Below are positions 8,193-16,845 of a stretch of 64,000 nucleotides of DNA, one piece after another. Both the position numbers and the translations under genes were made by a program. The DNA is from Candidatus Villigracilis propinquus (GTDB taxonomy: Bacteria; Chloroflexota; Anaerolineae; Anaerolineales; Villigracilaceae), in the NCBI GenBank assembly GCA_016714565.1, contig JADKDM010000008.1, positions 185,278 through 249,277 of the forward strand. The letters are read 5' to 3'. The first letter of the stretch is position 1; the number at the start of each line of letters is the position of its first letter. The notes beneath the pieces were generated by a model. The model saw only the letters and a list, made by a program, of their open reading frames with translations, was not told the DNA's origin and searched no databases.

Positions 8193-9293
8193 ATGCCCGC
8201 CATCTTTCCCTTCACAGCCATAGTTGGACAAGAGCGCATGAAACGCGCTCTCATTTTGAATGCCGTTGATACCCGTATCGGCGGTGTATTGATCCGCGGT
8301 GAACGTGGTACCGCGAAATCCACTGCCGCACGTTCGCTGGCAGCTTTGTTGCCGCATGTCAAAGTGGTGCAGGATTGCCGCTTCGGATGCGACCCCGATA
8401 AACCAGCCACCTGGTGTACCGAATGCAAGGAACGCGCCTTATCGACCAAGACGCTTCCGATGGCAGAACGTACCACACCTTTCATCAACCTTCCCGTTTC
8501 CGCCACCGAAGACCGTGTGGTCGGAACATTGGATATTGAGAAAGCCATTCAAAAAGGCGAACGTCATTTTGAACCCGGCGTTCTCGCATCCGCAAATCGT
8601 GGATTGCTCTACATCGACGAAGTCAACTTGCTCGACGATCACGTGGTGGATATTCTGCTCGACTCAGCCGCCATGGGCGTGAACACGGTCGAACGCGAAG
8701 GCATTTCCTTCGCCCATCCCGCTCGCTTCATTCTTGTCGGGACGATGAATCCTGAAGAGGGAGATCTCCGCCCTCAATTGCTGGATCGCTTCGCCCTCTC
8801 GATGGACATTGTCGGCATCCGTGAAGCTCGCGAACGCGTCACCATCATGGAACGCAATATCTCCTACGAGAAAGACGCTGAAGCCTTCCGCAAACTTTGG
8901 CTTCCAAAAGAAGAAGAACTCTCCCAAAGAATCGCTCACGCCCGCGAACTCGTGGACCAGGTCACCTACTCCAGCCGTGACTTGCTCTCCATCGCCGCGT
9001 TGACCGCTTCACTCAATGTTGATGGTCATCGTGCTGACTTGGTAATCCTCAAAGCCGCACGCGCCGAAGCCGCCTTCGAAGGCCGCACCAAGATCAACGA
9101 CCACGACATCGCCCTCGCTGCAGAGTTGGCTCTGCCGCACCGCATCAAACGCACACCTTTCCAGCAAGCCGAAATGACCACCGAACAGTTGCAGGAACGC
9201 ATCGAGCAGCTGGCGGGTCAATCCCAGCCCAGTGAATCGGATGAAGAATCCGAAAGTCAGCAGGATGGCGAAGCACAGGAAAAAAAAACTTAA
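8193..9293 (+). CDS. Magnesium/cobalt chelatase-type AAA+ ATPase (ChlI/BchI-like), zero-frame product
   Basis: A 366-aa AAA+ ATPase of the ChlI/BchI family, the motor that drives metal insertion into a tetrapyrrole. Walker A is GERGTAKST (about residue 37), Walker B is LLYIDEVNLL, and the sensor region is GTMNPEEGDLRPQLLDRF; the ATPase lid lies near residues 255-320. The tail is acidic and Gln-rich, like the linker that joins ATPase and VWA parts in ChlD proteins. The frame ends 2 bases after a run of nine A (9280-9288), where the -1 frame is open and leads straight into the VWA gene, so this may be the short product of a fused gene. Confidence 0.9.
   Translation: MPAIFPFTAIVGQERMKRALILNAVDTRIGGVLIRGERGTAKSTAARSLAALLPHVKVVQDCRFGCDPDKPATWCTECKERALSTKTLPMAERTTPFINLPVSATEDRVVGTLDIEKAIQKGERHFEPGVLASANRGLLYIDEVNLLDDHVVDILLDSAAMGVNTVEREGISFAHPARFILVGTMNPEEGDLRPQLLDRFALSMDIVGIREARERVTIMERNISYEKDAEAFRKLWLPKEEELSQRIAHARELVDQVTYSSRDLLSIAALTASLNVDGHRADLVILKAARAEAAFEGRTKINDHDIALAAELALPHRIKRTPFQQAEMTTEQLQERIEQLAGQSQPSESDEESESQQDGEAQEKKT
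9280..9288 (+). other. Candidate -1 frameshift site (nine A) joining ChlI and ChlD frames
   Basis: In the upstream frame the codons read GAA AAA AAA ACT TAA. Slipping back one base on A-AAA-AAA gives AAC TTA AAG and enters the open VWA frame, predicting a 687-aa fusion. An AGGA lies about 15 nt upstream (9262-9265) and a small hairpin CAGGG-CAA-CCCTG lies downstream. A tenth A in the true sequence would give the same fusion without slippage. Confidence 0.6.
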
Positions 9294-9343
9294 AGCTCGA
9301 GGATGAACAACAGGAAGGTCCCCAGCAGGGCAACCCTGAACCC

Positions 9344-10255
9344 ATGCAGCAGCAGGAAGTCTTTGCGAGTTCCAATGCGAATTGGTGGGATGGCGGACAA
9401 AAAGTAAAAGCTGGTGAGACCTTCCAACCTCGTAAGTTAAATACCCCTCTCGATAAATTAACCAGAAAAAAGGCTGGCCGTCGTTCGCTCACCAAAACGG
9501 AGCGAAAGCATGGCCGCTATATTAAGGCGCGTCCCGCAGGCGATAATCTCACCGATATCGCCTTCGATGCCACCTTCCGCGCCGCTGCGCCTTTCCAAAA
9601 GCAGCGCGTGGAAGAACGCAAGAAGATGGCATTCTCCATCAAGAAAAGCGATCTGCAGCGCAAAGTCCGCGTGAAGCGTGTGGCAAACCTTGTGCTCTTC
9701 CTCGTAGACGCATCATGGTCGATGGCGGTTGCGGAGCGTATGAACGCCACCAAAGGCGCCATCCTCTCGCTGTTGACAGATGCCTATCAACGCCGTGACC
9801 GCGTGGGACTGATCGTCTTCCAGAAAGACCGCGCCACGCTGGTGCTCTCCCCCACCAACTCCGTTCAACTTGCTCAACGCGCATTGATGGATATTCCCGT
9901 CGGCGGAAAGACTCCGCTTTCAGCAGGCCTGTTCATGGCACATGATGTGTTGACTCACGAGAAGCACATCCACCCTGATGTGGAACCGCTTCTCATTGTG
10001 TTGACCGATGGCGCGGGAAATGTTTCTCTTGGAACACTTCCTCCGCAAGAAGAAGGCTTCAAATTTGCGGAAATGATCGCAAACGAAAAGACCCGCTCCG
10101 TGGTCATCAACATGGAGCACGCCGCCTTTGACCAGGGTCTCGCCCAGCAATTGGCGGACCACCTCGAAGCGCCGTGTTATTCGCTCAGCGAATTGAAGGC
10201 AGAAAGTTTATACAACACAGTTGTCGGTGAAATGGCAAAGCCTGCGAAGAAGTAA
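9344..10255 (+). CDS. VWA-domain chelatase subunit (ChlD/BchD-like C-terminal part)
   Basis: A 303-aa von Willebrand factor A protein. The MIDAS metal site is complete: DASWSM near residue 123, a Thr in GGKTPLS and an Asp in LTDGAGN. It matches the C-terminal half of ChlD/BchD, the subunit that docks the ATPase ring on the catalytic chelatase (CobN/ChlH, not in this window). The listed ATG has no clear ribosome site and the frame is open 5' back to the nine-A run. Translation by frameshift from the ATPase gene is therefore at least as likely as independent initiation. Confidence 0.82.
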   Translation: MQQQEVFASSNANWWDGGQKVKAGETFQPRKLNTPLDKLTRKKAGRRSLTKTERKHGRYIKARPAGDNLTDIAFDATFRAAAPFQKQRVEERKKMAFSIKKSDLQRKVRVKRVANLVLFLVDASWSMAVAERMNATKGAILSLLTDAYQRRDRVGLIVFQKDRATLVLSPTNSVQLAQRALMDIPVGGKTPLSAGLFMAHDVLTHEKHIHPDVEPLLIVLTDGAGNVSLGTLPPQEEGFKFAEMIANEKTRSVVINMEHAAFDQGLAQQLADHLEAPCYSLSELKAESLYNTVVGEMAKPAKK

Positions 10256-10258
10256 AAA

Positions 10259-10300
10259 TAACAGAACTCCGAAATTTTGAAAATTTCGGAGTTCTGTTAT
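10259..10300. terminator. Bidirectional terminator after the chelatase genes
   Basis: A very long perfect stem (10259-10278 with 10280-10299) closes at a single G and has A/T-rich flanks. It separates the convergent chelatase and SUMF1 genes. Confidence 0.8.
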
Positions 10301-10336
10301 AAACAAAACATTCATTATAAGATTTGAAGAAGACTT

Positions 10337-11101
10337 CTATTGGGAATTATTGCGTACACAACGAAAACCAAGGCTACTGCTTGTAATTGCAGGTACATAC
10401 CAGTAACGAAATGAGGAACGGACACTTTCATCATTACTGCTCCATGAGCCACCCCGCAACACCCGAAATTTACCCGTATCAGGACCTACCGGGTTTGAGT
10501 AAGGCGAACTCTGATAGTATGCCTCATCATACCAATCATTTACCCACTCCCAAACATTACCTGCCATATCATATACACCATTAACACCCACATTAAAGGC
10601 AAGGGTTGTATCCTCAAGAATTGAATTGTAATTAAGCAAACCATCATTTGGCGCATCGTTTCCCCAGGGGTAAATAAGCGCATCTGTTCCACGCGCTGCT
10701 TTTTCCCACTGGGCTTCTGTAGGCAAATCTCCTTTTGCCCATACTTCGCAATATCGATTGGCTTTATCCCAACTCACATAAATGACCGGGTAATAATCAA
10801 AATCAGGATTCCCGTAATAATCAGGACGTGTACTTGAACTCATGGAGGAGGGTGGTTCACAAACGCCTGCCTCTACACATATTGCATATTGTTGATTTGT
10901 TATCTCTGTATGGCTAATCCAGAAGGCATCAAGATAAACTTTATGAACAGGGCTTTCATTCGACTCGCCGACGTTGCTCCCCATTATGAATTCACCCTCC
11001 GGTATATAGACAAGGGTTGTGCTATCCTCGCCAGTGGTAGTTACAAATTCCGTCACAGGAGAAGCAGATGACCTCGCAATTTGTGAAATAACAAAGCGCA
11101 A
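10337..11101 (-). CDS. SUMF1/FGE-sulfatase-type domain protein (C-terminal part of a broken TIR-SUMF1 gene)
   Basis: A 254-aa domain of the formylglycine-generating-enzyme fold. Conserved strands are visible: EFIMGSN near residue 38, TEITNQQYAIC, LPTEAQWEKAARG, GVYDMAGNVWEWVND and FRVLRGGSW, ending in GFRCVRN. Such domains often act as carbohydrate- or ligand-binding modules rather than enzymes. The N-terminus is abrupt: the family's usual start is missing, and a nine-A run (11100-11108, plus strand) separates it from an upstream frame coding for a linker and a TIR-domain tail. It is therefore most likely the downstream half of a fused gene. Whether it is translated alone is doubtful. Confidence 0.8.
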   Translation of the reverse strand: MRFVISQIARSSASPVTEFVTTTGEDSTTLVYIPEGEFIMGSNVGESNESPVHKVYLDAFWISHTEITNQQYAICVEAGVCEPPSSMSSSTRPDYYGNPDFDYYPVIYVSWDKANRYCEVWAKGDLPTEAQWEKAARGTDALIYPWGNDAPNDGLLNYNSILEDTTLAFNVGVNGVYDMAGNVWEWVNDWYDEAYYQSSPYSNPVGPDTGKFRVLRGGSWSSNDESVRSSFRYWYVPAITSSSLGFRCVRNNSQ

Positions 11102-11697
11102 AAAAAAACCAACGCAATCGTTGGTTTTTTACTGCACTTGTCTTGGCAACCTTGGCTCAAGGCCTTCTCTCCCGTTTCCGCCAAAATTTCAGGCTCCTCG
11201 TTACGACCTCTCTGGCTTCTGTCCCGTTCGCCTTTCCTGCTTGCTTTAGTCCGTAATCGGCTTGCATCGCCACCTATTTCAACTAAGGTGTCTTTTTGTA
11301 TATCAGGCAGGCTTATGCTTTCCGCTTGGGTGGAAACTTTTGCCGCGCCGATCTGCTCCGCGCGCAGGCGCAGGCTTTTTAATAAGCGGCGGTAGCCATC
11401 TTCTTCAAACAAGTGTAGTGATGGTGCTCTTCAGCCGCGCAGGACAGAAGATGCGTCCCCGGCATTTCGAGAGCCTTGTCAGCGCAAACTTGTCCTTGGA
11501 CATATCCTCTGATCTGCGAAGGCAAGTGATGACATCGGAAGAAAGCAGAGCCCTGGGGAATTTCCCCTGCCAGTCTGCCAGGCAAGAGAATCCAACCACG
11601 GATCCATTTTAATTCTTTCAAGTAACGATACAGTTTGCGCACAGCGGCTCTCGTGCGGGTGGCAGAGAAAAACTTTGAGAGGGCGGGTAGGTGGCAT
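11053..11697 (-). pseudogene. Decayed TIR-domain region, N-terminal part of the TIR-SUMF1 gene
   Basis: Pieces of one TIR domain appear in order but in three frames: PLKVFLCH (11677-11654 area), RKLYRYLKE, DPWLD, LLPG, DWQGKFPRALLSSDVI, then KALEMP and FEEDGYRRLLKSLRLRAEQIGA. This order and spacing match the TIR fold found fused to SUMF1 or NB-ARC modules in Anaerolineae. At least three to four indels not in long homopolymers break it, so genuine decay is more likely than sequencing error alone. A linker with a hydrophobic stretch (PTIALVFF) then leads to the SUMF1 domain. TIR domains can be NADases in immune systems; here it cannot be functional as written. Confidence 0.65.
11103..11130. repeat. 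Terminator-like hairpin inside the TIR-SUMF1 gene
   Basis: AACCAACG-CAAT-CGTTGG pairs perfectly and is flanked by A- and T-runs, so it could end transcription on either strand. It sits exactly where the linker frame and the SUMF1 frame part. Confidence 0.6.
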
Positions 11698-11740
11698 GAG
11701 GGTGTGTGTCCCGATGTGTGAGATTATACTACTATGAATG

Positions 11741-11772
11741 AAGTGACAGTCACTTTTAGGTGACTGTCACTT
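11741..11772. repeat. Perfect 13-bp inverted repeat
   Basis: AAGTGACAGTCAC (11741-11753) pairs with GTGACTGTCACTT (11760-11772) across a 6-nt loop. It has no clear T-tract but lies just past the stop of the FAD oxidoreductase, so a terminator or REP-like role is possible. Confidence 0.6.
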
Positions 11773-11778
11773 GGTTAT

Positions 11779-13194
11779 CTACGAATCAAACCCCAATCCC
11801 AGCGCATCCAAGGTCTTCAACCATAAATTTCTCTTCCCTGCATTTTGATCTGCTTGATCAAGCGACCATCTTGTGAAGTTGATGATCGGTGAGCGGAAAG
11901 GTTCGGGCGGGAATGGGAAGGGTTTATATTTCACCATTTGCAATTCGGTGCGTTCGGTCTTTTTGTTGTCGAGCAGGTCCAGCATCACTTGCGCGCCGAA
12001 GCGGGATGCGCCAACGCCGAGGCCTGTGTATCCCATTGCGTATGCAACTTTGCCGCCGCAGGCTTTGCCCCAAAACGCGGTGTAACGTGAGCTGGTGTCA
12101 ATGACGCCGCCCCAGGCGTGGGTGAAGCGAAGCCCCGTCAGCTGGGGGAATGTTTGGAAGAAGTGTTCAGCCAAACGGGAGAAAGAGGCGGGATGATTCT
12201 CCAGATGCGGCGCAACTCCGTTATTGCGATAATAGATCGCGTCGTATCCACCCCAAAGAATCCGTCCATCTTCCGAAGTGCGGTAATAATGAAATTGATT
12301 GCCGTTGTCGCTCAGGCCTTCGCGTCCCTGCCAGCCAATCGACTCGCGCTGCGATCTTGAGAGCGGCTCGGTCATCAACACGTAATCGTACACGGGCACC
12401 ATATATAACGACAGCCGTTTGAGCAAGGGAGGAAATGCATTGGTGGCAAGCGCAACTCGTTTGGATTCGACTTCGCCATATTGGGTTTTGATGAGAATGG
12501 ACTCGCGCTTCTCTTCCAACGCCGATACCTGAGTATTCTCAAACAAGCGGACACCCAGCTGTAAACATGCCCTCCTCAGTCCCCACGCCAACCGCGCGGG
12601 GTTGACCATGGCAACGGATGGATCGATGATGCCTGCAAGATACGTGGGCGAATTAACACGCGCGCGCATTTGATCGGCATCCAAAAATTGAATGTTCTCC
12701 CCCACCGCCGCGGACTCATCCGCTTCTTCGCGCAGGTCGGCAATTTGATATTCTTCGGTGGCGACGTTGATCTCGCCCGAGCGCAGGAAATCGCAATCAA
12801 TGTTGAATTGTTTTATTGTGGTTTCAATGCCGTCGAGATTTTTGTGCCCGAGTTCCACCAGTTTGGGCATTTCCTTTGGCCAGCGATTCATTCCATTTTG
12901 GAATCCGTGTGTCAACGAGGAGGCGACAAAGCCGCCGTTCCTTCCGCTGGCACCGATGGCGGTTTCCCCCGCTTCGAGTAAAACCACATCACGGTTGGGG
13001 TCGGCTTGCTTGGCTTGCAGCGCCGTCCACAGACCCGTGTAGCCCGCGCCCACAACGACGAGATCGGCTGTGATCTTTTCGGTGAGCGCGGAGGCAGGCT
13101 CAGGCTTGTTCGGGTCATCCAACCAGAACGGCGTGAGCTTCACATCCGCAAGAGACTTGAGGGTCTCGGCGCGCGGAGTGTTCGAGAATGACAT
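11779..13194 (-). CDS. FAD-dependent oxidoreductase of the D-amino acid oxidase family
   Basis: A 471-aa flavoprotein with an N-terminal dinucleotide-binding motif VVVGAGYTGLWTAL near residue 48, the GRNGGF segment that follows it in DAO enzymes, and the C-terminal second FAD contact YAMGYTGLGVG. Overall layout resembles gamma-glutamylputrescine oxidase (PuuB) or sarcosine/glycine oxidases, which oxidise a C-N bond with oxygen; substrate cannot be fixed. The start at 13194 is preferred over the longer frame because GGAG lies 5 nt upstream. No partner genes are adjacent. Confidence 0.82.
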   Translation of the reverse strand: MSFSNTPRAETLKSLADVKLTPFWLDDPNKPEPASALTEKITADLVVVGAGYTGLWTALQAKQADPNRDVVLLEAGETAIGASGRNGGFVASSLTHGFQNGMNRWPKEMPKLVELGHKNLDGIETTIKQFNIDCDFLRSGEINVATEEYQIADLREEADESAAVGENIQFLDADQMRARVNSPTYLAGIIDPSVAMVNPARLAWGLRRACLQLGVRLFENTQVSALEEKRESILIKTQYGEVESKRVALATNAFPPLLKRLSLYMVPVYDYVLMTEPLSRSQRESIGWQGREGLSDNGNQFHYYRTSEDGRILWGGYDAIYYRNNGVAPHLENHPASFSRLAEHFFQTFPQLTGLRFTHAWGGVIDTSSRYTAFWGKACGGKVAYAMGYTGLGVGASRFGAQVMLDLLDNKKTERTELQMVKYKPFPFPPEPFRSPIINFTRWSLDQADQNAGKRNLWLKTLDALGLGFDS

Positions 13195-13363
13195 GATGTC
13201 TCCAGGTTTCGCGGCCTGCCCGAATTCATCGGGCAGGTTCATAGATTTTGATTAGTGTACTAGGAAGCGGAAGGAAGCGTCAAGCGTGGAGAACGGATTG
13301 CTTTGCAAATCGAAAAAACGGATAAGGGGGACAGATCGCTTCGCCAAGCGGACAAACGGATGT

Positions 13364-13900
13364 TTACATGGATATCGAAAAAAGGTTGCGCAACTCTTTT
13401 GTAATTTCATCCACGGCGGTTTGGACGGATGGGCTGAGTTCGGCGCCGATCTCATTTTGCGCAGGTTGGATGCCGAGAACGCAGACTTCACAACCAATCT
13501 CTACGGTGAGGTAGTTCGCCAGCATGGAAAGCGGCAGGGAATGGGACGAAGCGCTCATGCCATCAATTGATTCAAGCGGAATCAATTGGATCGTGCCGGG
13601 CGGCTCGTCCATTTGAGCGGCGTCAATTAAGATGACAAGATCGGGATGAAAGGCTCTTAATTTGCCGGTGACATTTTCAGGCGCAGGGCCGCCTTCCACG
13701 ATGAGCAGGTTTTCCGCGTGAGTTTGCTTGAGCAGCTTGCGGACAACCACCAGCCCGGCGGAGTCGTCTCCGCGTAGATCACTGCCAACTCCGACGAGGC
13801 AGGTGCGGGGTAGAACGAAGCGATCATCCTTTTGGCTGCGGAAGAGGTTCCGGGTGAGCGAGTTTATCCATAAGGTTGGCAACATCATCATCTTTTCCAT
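13364..13900 (-). CDS. [NiFe]-hydrogenase maturation protease (HycI-like)
   Basis: A nickel-dependent endopeptidase that trims the C-terminus of the hydrogenase large subunit after NiFe insertion. Family signatures are GVGSDLRGDDSAG, LIDAAQM, ASSHSLPLSMLANYL and LGIQPAQNEIG; this last set is typical of the HycI group that serves group 4 hydrogenases. It is the last gene of the hydrogenase operon. The listed start overlaps the iron-sulfur subunit gene by 77 nt and gives about 35 extra N-terminal residues; no better ATG is seen, so the true start is uncertain. Confidence 0.85.
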   Translation of the reverse strand: MEKMMMLPTLWINSLTRNLFRSQKDDRFVLPRTCLVGVGSDLRGDDSAGLVVVRKLLKQTHAENLLIVEGGPAPENVTGKLRAFHPDLVILIDAAQMDEPPGTIQLIPLESIDGMSASSHSLPLSMLANYLTVEIGCEVCVLGIQPAQNEIGAELSPSVQTAVDEITKELRNLFSISM

Positions 13901-14249
13901 AATAAGCGGTAAATTTTTCCTTGCTCAATGCAGCGAGTTCCCAATCATCGTTGGGCATGGTGATGCATTTGAATTTGCAGGATTGAATACATTGTCCGCA
14001 GTAGGCGCATTTATCAATGTTATAACGGGCGACGTAGCGTTTGGCGGCACGGTCGAGAATAACGATCTCAAGCGCATCTGCGGGGCAATCTTTGGCGCAC
14101 AGATTGCAGCCGGTGCATTTGGCAGGGTCAAAGTGCAGACGCCCACGGAAACGCGGCGCGGTCTTTGGTTTTTCAAAGGGATATTTTTGCGTCACGGGCG
14201 GAGTAAAGAAAGATTTAACAATGTCCATGAACATGGAGCCGAGTCTCAT
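13824..14249 (-). CDS. Hydrogenase ferredoxin-like subunit with two [4Fe-4S] motifs (HycF/NuoI-like)
   Basis: A 141-aa electron-transfer subunit. Two cluster motifs are present, CTGCNLCAKDCP and CAYCGQCIQSCK; in the second, Lys replaces the usual Pro. It would pass electrons between the small-subunit cluster and a soluble donor or acceptor. The start at 14249 is chosen because its ATG overlaps the TGA of the HycD-like gene (ATGA) and AAAGGATGG precedes it; an ATG nine bases upstream is an alternative. Confidence 0.88.
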   Translation of the reverse strand: MRLGSMFMDIVKSFFTPPVTQKYPFEKPKTAPRFRGRLHFDPAKCTGCNLCAKDCPADALEIVILDRAAKRYVARYNIDKCAYCGQCIQSCKFKCITMPNDDWELAALSKEKFTAYYGKDDDVANLMDKLAHPEPLPQPKG

Positions 14250-15169
14250 GCCAGCCATCCTTTCAATAAAACGATCACTAAAATTTGCAGCAGAGCAAGC
14301 AACGCACCAAAACGCCACCACATGCCGACGGTCTGGTCGATGCGCAGGCGGGTGAGCATGGATTGAAGCATTGCCATGAAGAGCAAGATGATGAGGGTTT
14401 TGAGCAGGAAGATCAACGGGTTGCCGACGCCGCCCAAATAAAAAGCAGTGACGAGGCTGATGGCGACCACGAGTTCAACCGATTTGCCGATGTGAAAAAG
14501 AGCCAATCCGCGACCAGAATATTCAGTAAGTGCGCCAGCGACGATCTCTGTCTCTGCTTCGGGGGCATCAAAAGGAGGCAGTTCAAGTTTACCCATCAGG
14601 CCGATGAGGGCGATGACGAAACCGACGGGCTGCGCGAGGAACATCAAATGATTCCCTGCATAGGTGCTAATATCTCTAATATTCCACGTGCCGGCGGCCA
14701 TGGCGGGGCCAAGAAGCGCAAGCAGGAAAGGCGCTTCATACGCAAAGAGTTGAGTCAGCGAACGCGTTGCACCGATGAGTGAGAAGCGGCTGGCGCCATT
14801 CCAACCTGCAAGGCCAGTACACATGGTGAGCAGTGAAAGCAGATAAAGCGCAACGATCAAATCACCTTGAAAAGAATACGTGGGCTTGAGACCCAGGATG
14901 GGAGTGTACAAGGCGGCGGTCAACGCACCTGACAAAGCCACGATGGGAAGGCCGTAGAAAAGCAGGTTGTTGACACCATGCGGCTTGATCTCTTCCTTTG
15001 AAAGCAATTTGATCGTGTCTGCCAACGGCTGAAACCAGCGCGGGCCAATGCGGTTTTGGAAACGGGCCACCAGTTTACGGTCGGCCCATTCGTACAACAT
15101 GCCGCTCAGGATCAGGCTGATACCTGCGGGAAAGAACATGAGGGCAAAAAGGGAAGCAAGTACGTTCAT
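14246..15169 (-). CDS. Membrane anchor subunit of group 4 hydrogenase (HycD/NuoH-like)
   Basis: A 307-aa integral membrane protein with about eight helices. Family marks are YEWADRKLVARFQNRIGPRW in the first loop, then KLLSKEEIKP and the acidic loop FDAPEAETEIVAG, which in complex I and its relatives couples electron transfer to ion movement. It overlaps both neighbours by 4 nt (ATGA), so translation is coupled along the operon. Confidence 0.92.
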   Translation of the reverse strand: MNVLASLFALMFFPAGISLILSGMLYEWADRKLVARFQNRIGPRWFQPLADTIKLLSKEEIKPHGVNNLLFYGLPIVALSGALTAALYTPILGLKPTYSFQGDLIVALYLLSLLTMCTGLAGWNGASRFSLIGATRSLTQLFAYEAPFLLALLGPAMAAGTWNIRDISTYAGNHLMFLAQPVGFVIALIGLMGKLELPPFDAPEAETEIVAGALTEYSGRGLALFHIGKSVELVVAISLVTAFYLGGVGNPLIFLLKTLIILLFMAMLQSMLTRLRIDQTVGMWWRFGALLALLQILVIVLLKGWLA

Positions 15170-16845
15170 TTCGTCTCCCGAATTTCTGCGTATTTTTTGA
15201 TCCCATATTCGCGCATTTGCGACCAGCTGAGAGTCTGCGAGTCGTTCTTCCTGCGGACAGTGATCATACGGTCATTGCACGAGAAGCACGGGTCCATGCC
15301 TGCGATGAGCATGGGTACATCCGCAAGTTGATGGCCTACGGCTTTATTCAGAGCGGATGTCCAATTGCACAGACTGGGCGTGCGGATCTTGAGGCGGGTC
15401 GGGCTTTCGCCTCCCCCACTCTTGATGTAATAGAAGACTTCACCGCGCGGAGCTTCGACTCGGCTGATGGTTTCTCCCGCAGGAATCTTGCGCGGAAAGC
15501 GGACGGCAAGTTCGCCAGACGGCAGGTTATCCACAATGGTGCGGATGGCGAAGCATGTAACAAGAAGCTCCTTCATGCGAACTTCAAAGCGGGCTTCAAG
15601 GTCGCCATTTTCAGCAGTGATGAGGCTGATCGGGAAGCGTTGATATGCTCCGTAGGGCGCATCAATGCGGACATCGCGTTCCAGACCAGAGGCACGTGCT
15701 GTGGGGCCGAGTGCGCCGAAATGCTTCGCCTCGTCCAAAGACATTGTGCCGATGCCGCGTGTGCGCTGTAGGAAGGATGCATCCGTGGTGACTATATGAA
15801 GATAATAGCGGATGCGTTCTTCGAGGTAGTTCATCGCTGTATGTATTGCATGAGAATGTTCGGCCGTGAAATCGTATTTGACACCGCCCAAGACCGAGAT
15901 CGAATAGTTGACACGGTTGCCCGTCAGCGTTTCAAGCAAGTCCATGACGGTTTCGCGGTCACGCCAGGAATACATGAAGAGCGTGTCAAAGCCTGCTTCG
16001 TGAGCGGCAACGCCGAGCCAAAGCAAATGACTGTGGATGCGTTCCAAACCCGCCACAATTTCACGGATGGCTTGCGCTCGCTGCGGGACTTCCACCTGCG
16101 CGAGTTTTTCAACACCCATGGCATAGGCGCTGGTGTGAGTGTGGGAACAAATTCCGCAGATGCGTTCAAGCAGATATAAATTCTGGATCCAGTTGCGTTG
16201 TTCGGTGGCTTTTTCAATCCCACGGTGGACGTAGCCCAGACGCATGCGTGCGCCTGTGATGATCTCACCATCCACGGCGAATTCGAAATGACCCGGTTCT
16301 TTTAGCGCGGGATGCTGCGGCCCGATCGGGACGGTGAATTTGTTGCCGACACGTCCCATCTCTGGGAGGGTTTCGCGAGGCGTGACAGGCGCGGCCTGTT
16401 CAATGGTGAAATCTTCTCTCAATGGGTAAACGCCATCAGGCCAATCATCAGGAAGGAAGAGGCGGGATGAATCAGGAGTTCCAACCACATGCACACCGAG
16501 CATTTCGCCGAGTTCGCGCTCGAAGAAAGACGCCACGGGAATTTGGTCACTGATGGATGGAATATCAGGTTGGTCTTCGCGCGGAAGATGAATCCGCAGG
16601 CTGGTGATGGCTGCGCCTTCGCAGAAATGGTAGATAAGCTCCAGCTTGTTCACTTCCTTGCCCAAGTCTGTGGGTGTGATAGCCGAGAGATACCCCAAGT
16701 CATTGCTCAGCATTGCAGATGTAGCAGCGGGTAAATCACTGGCTTCGATCTGCACATCGAGACGGTTCGTTTCGGGAGTCGTGTTGCCTTTGGAAAATGG
16801 CGCAAGGATTTCTCCCGCGCGTTGAAGGATAGTTTCAGTGGTCAT
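15166..16845 (-). CDS. Group 4 [NiFe]-hydrogenase large subunit fused to a NuoC-like domain (HycE-like)
   Basis: A 559-aa catalytic subunit. Residues 1-150 form a NuoC-like domain and the rest is NuoD/HycE-like. All four nickel-binding cysteines are present: ERICGICSHTH with Cys230 and Cys233, and DPCFSCNDR with Cys520 and Cys523. This makes it a hydrogenase and not the NuoD of respiratory complex I, which lacks them. About 33 residues follow the last motif, and cleavage after Arg526 by the HycI-like protease of the same operon is expected. It overlaps the small-subunit gene by 4 nt. Confidence 0.93.
   Translation of the reverse strand: MTTETILQRAGEILAPFSKGNTTPETNRLDVQIEASDLPAATSAMLSNDLGYLSAITPTDLGKEVNKLELIYHFCEGAAITSLRIHLPREDQPDIPSISDQIPVASFFERELGEMLGVHVVGTPDSSRLFLPDDWPDGVYPLREDFTIEQAAPVTPRETLPEMGRVGNKFTVPIGPQHPALKEPGHFEFAVDGEIITGARMRLGYVHRGIEKATEQRNWIQNLYLLERICGICSHTHTSAYAMGVEKLAQVEVPQRAQAIREIVAGLERIHSHLLWLGVAAHEAGFDTLFMYSWRDRETVMDLLETLTGNRVNYSISVLGGVKYDFTAEHSHAIHTAMNYLEERIRYYLHIVTTDASFLQRTRGIGTMSLDEAKHFGALGPTARASGLERDVRIDAPYGAYQRFPISLITAENGDLEARFEVRMKELLVTCFAIRTIVDNLPSGELAVRFPRKIPAGETISRVEAPRGEVFYYIKSGGGESPTRLKIRTPSLCNWTSALNKAVGHQLADVPMLIAGMDPCFSCNDRMITVRRKNDSQTLSWSQMREYGIKKYAEIRETK

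Noticed and set aside
11779..13194. Naming the FAD oxidoreductase puuB
   Set aside because: It fits the family only broadly; no putrescine pathway genes are adjacent.
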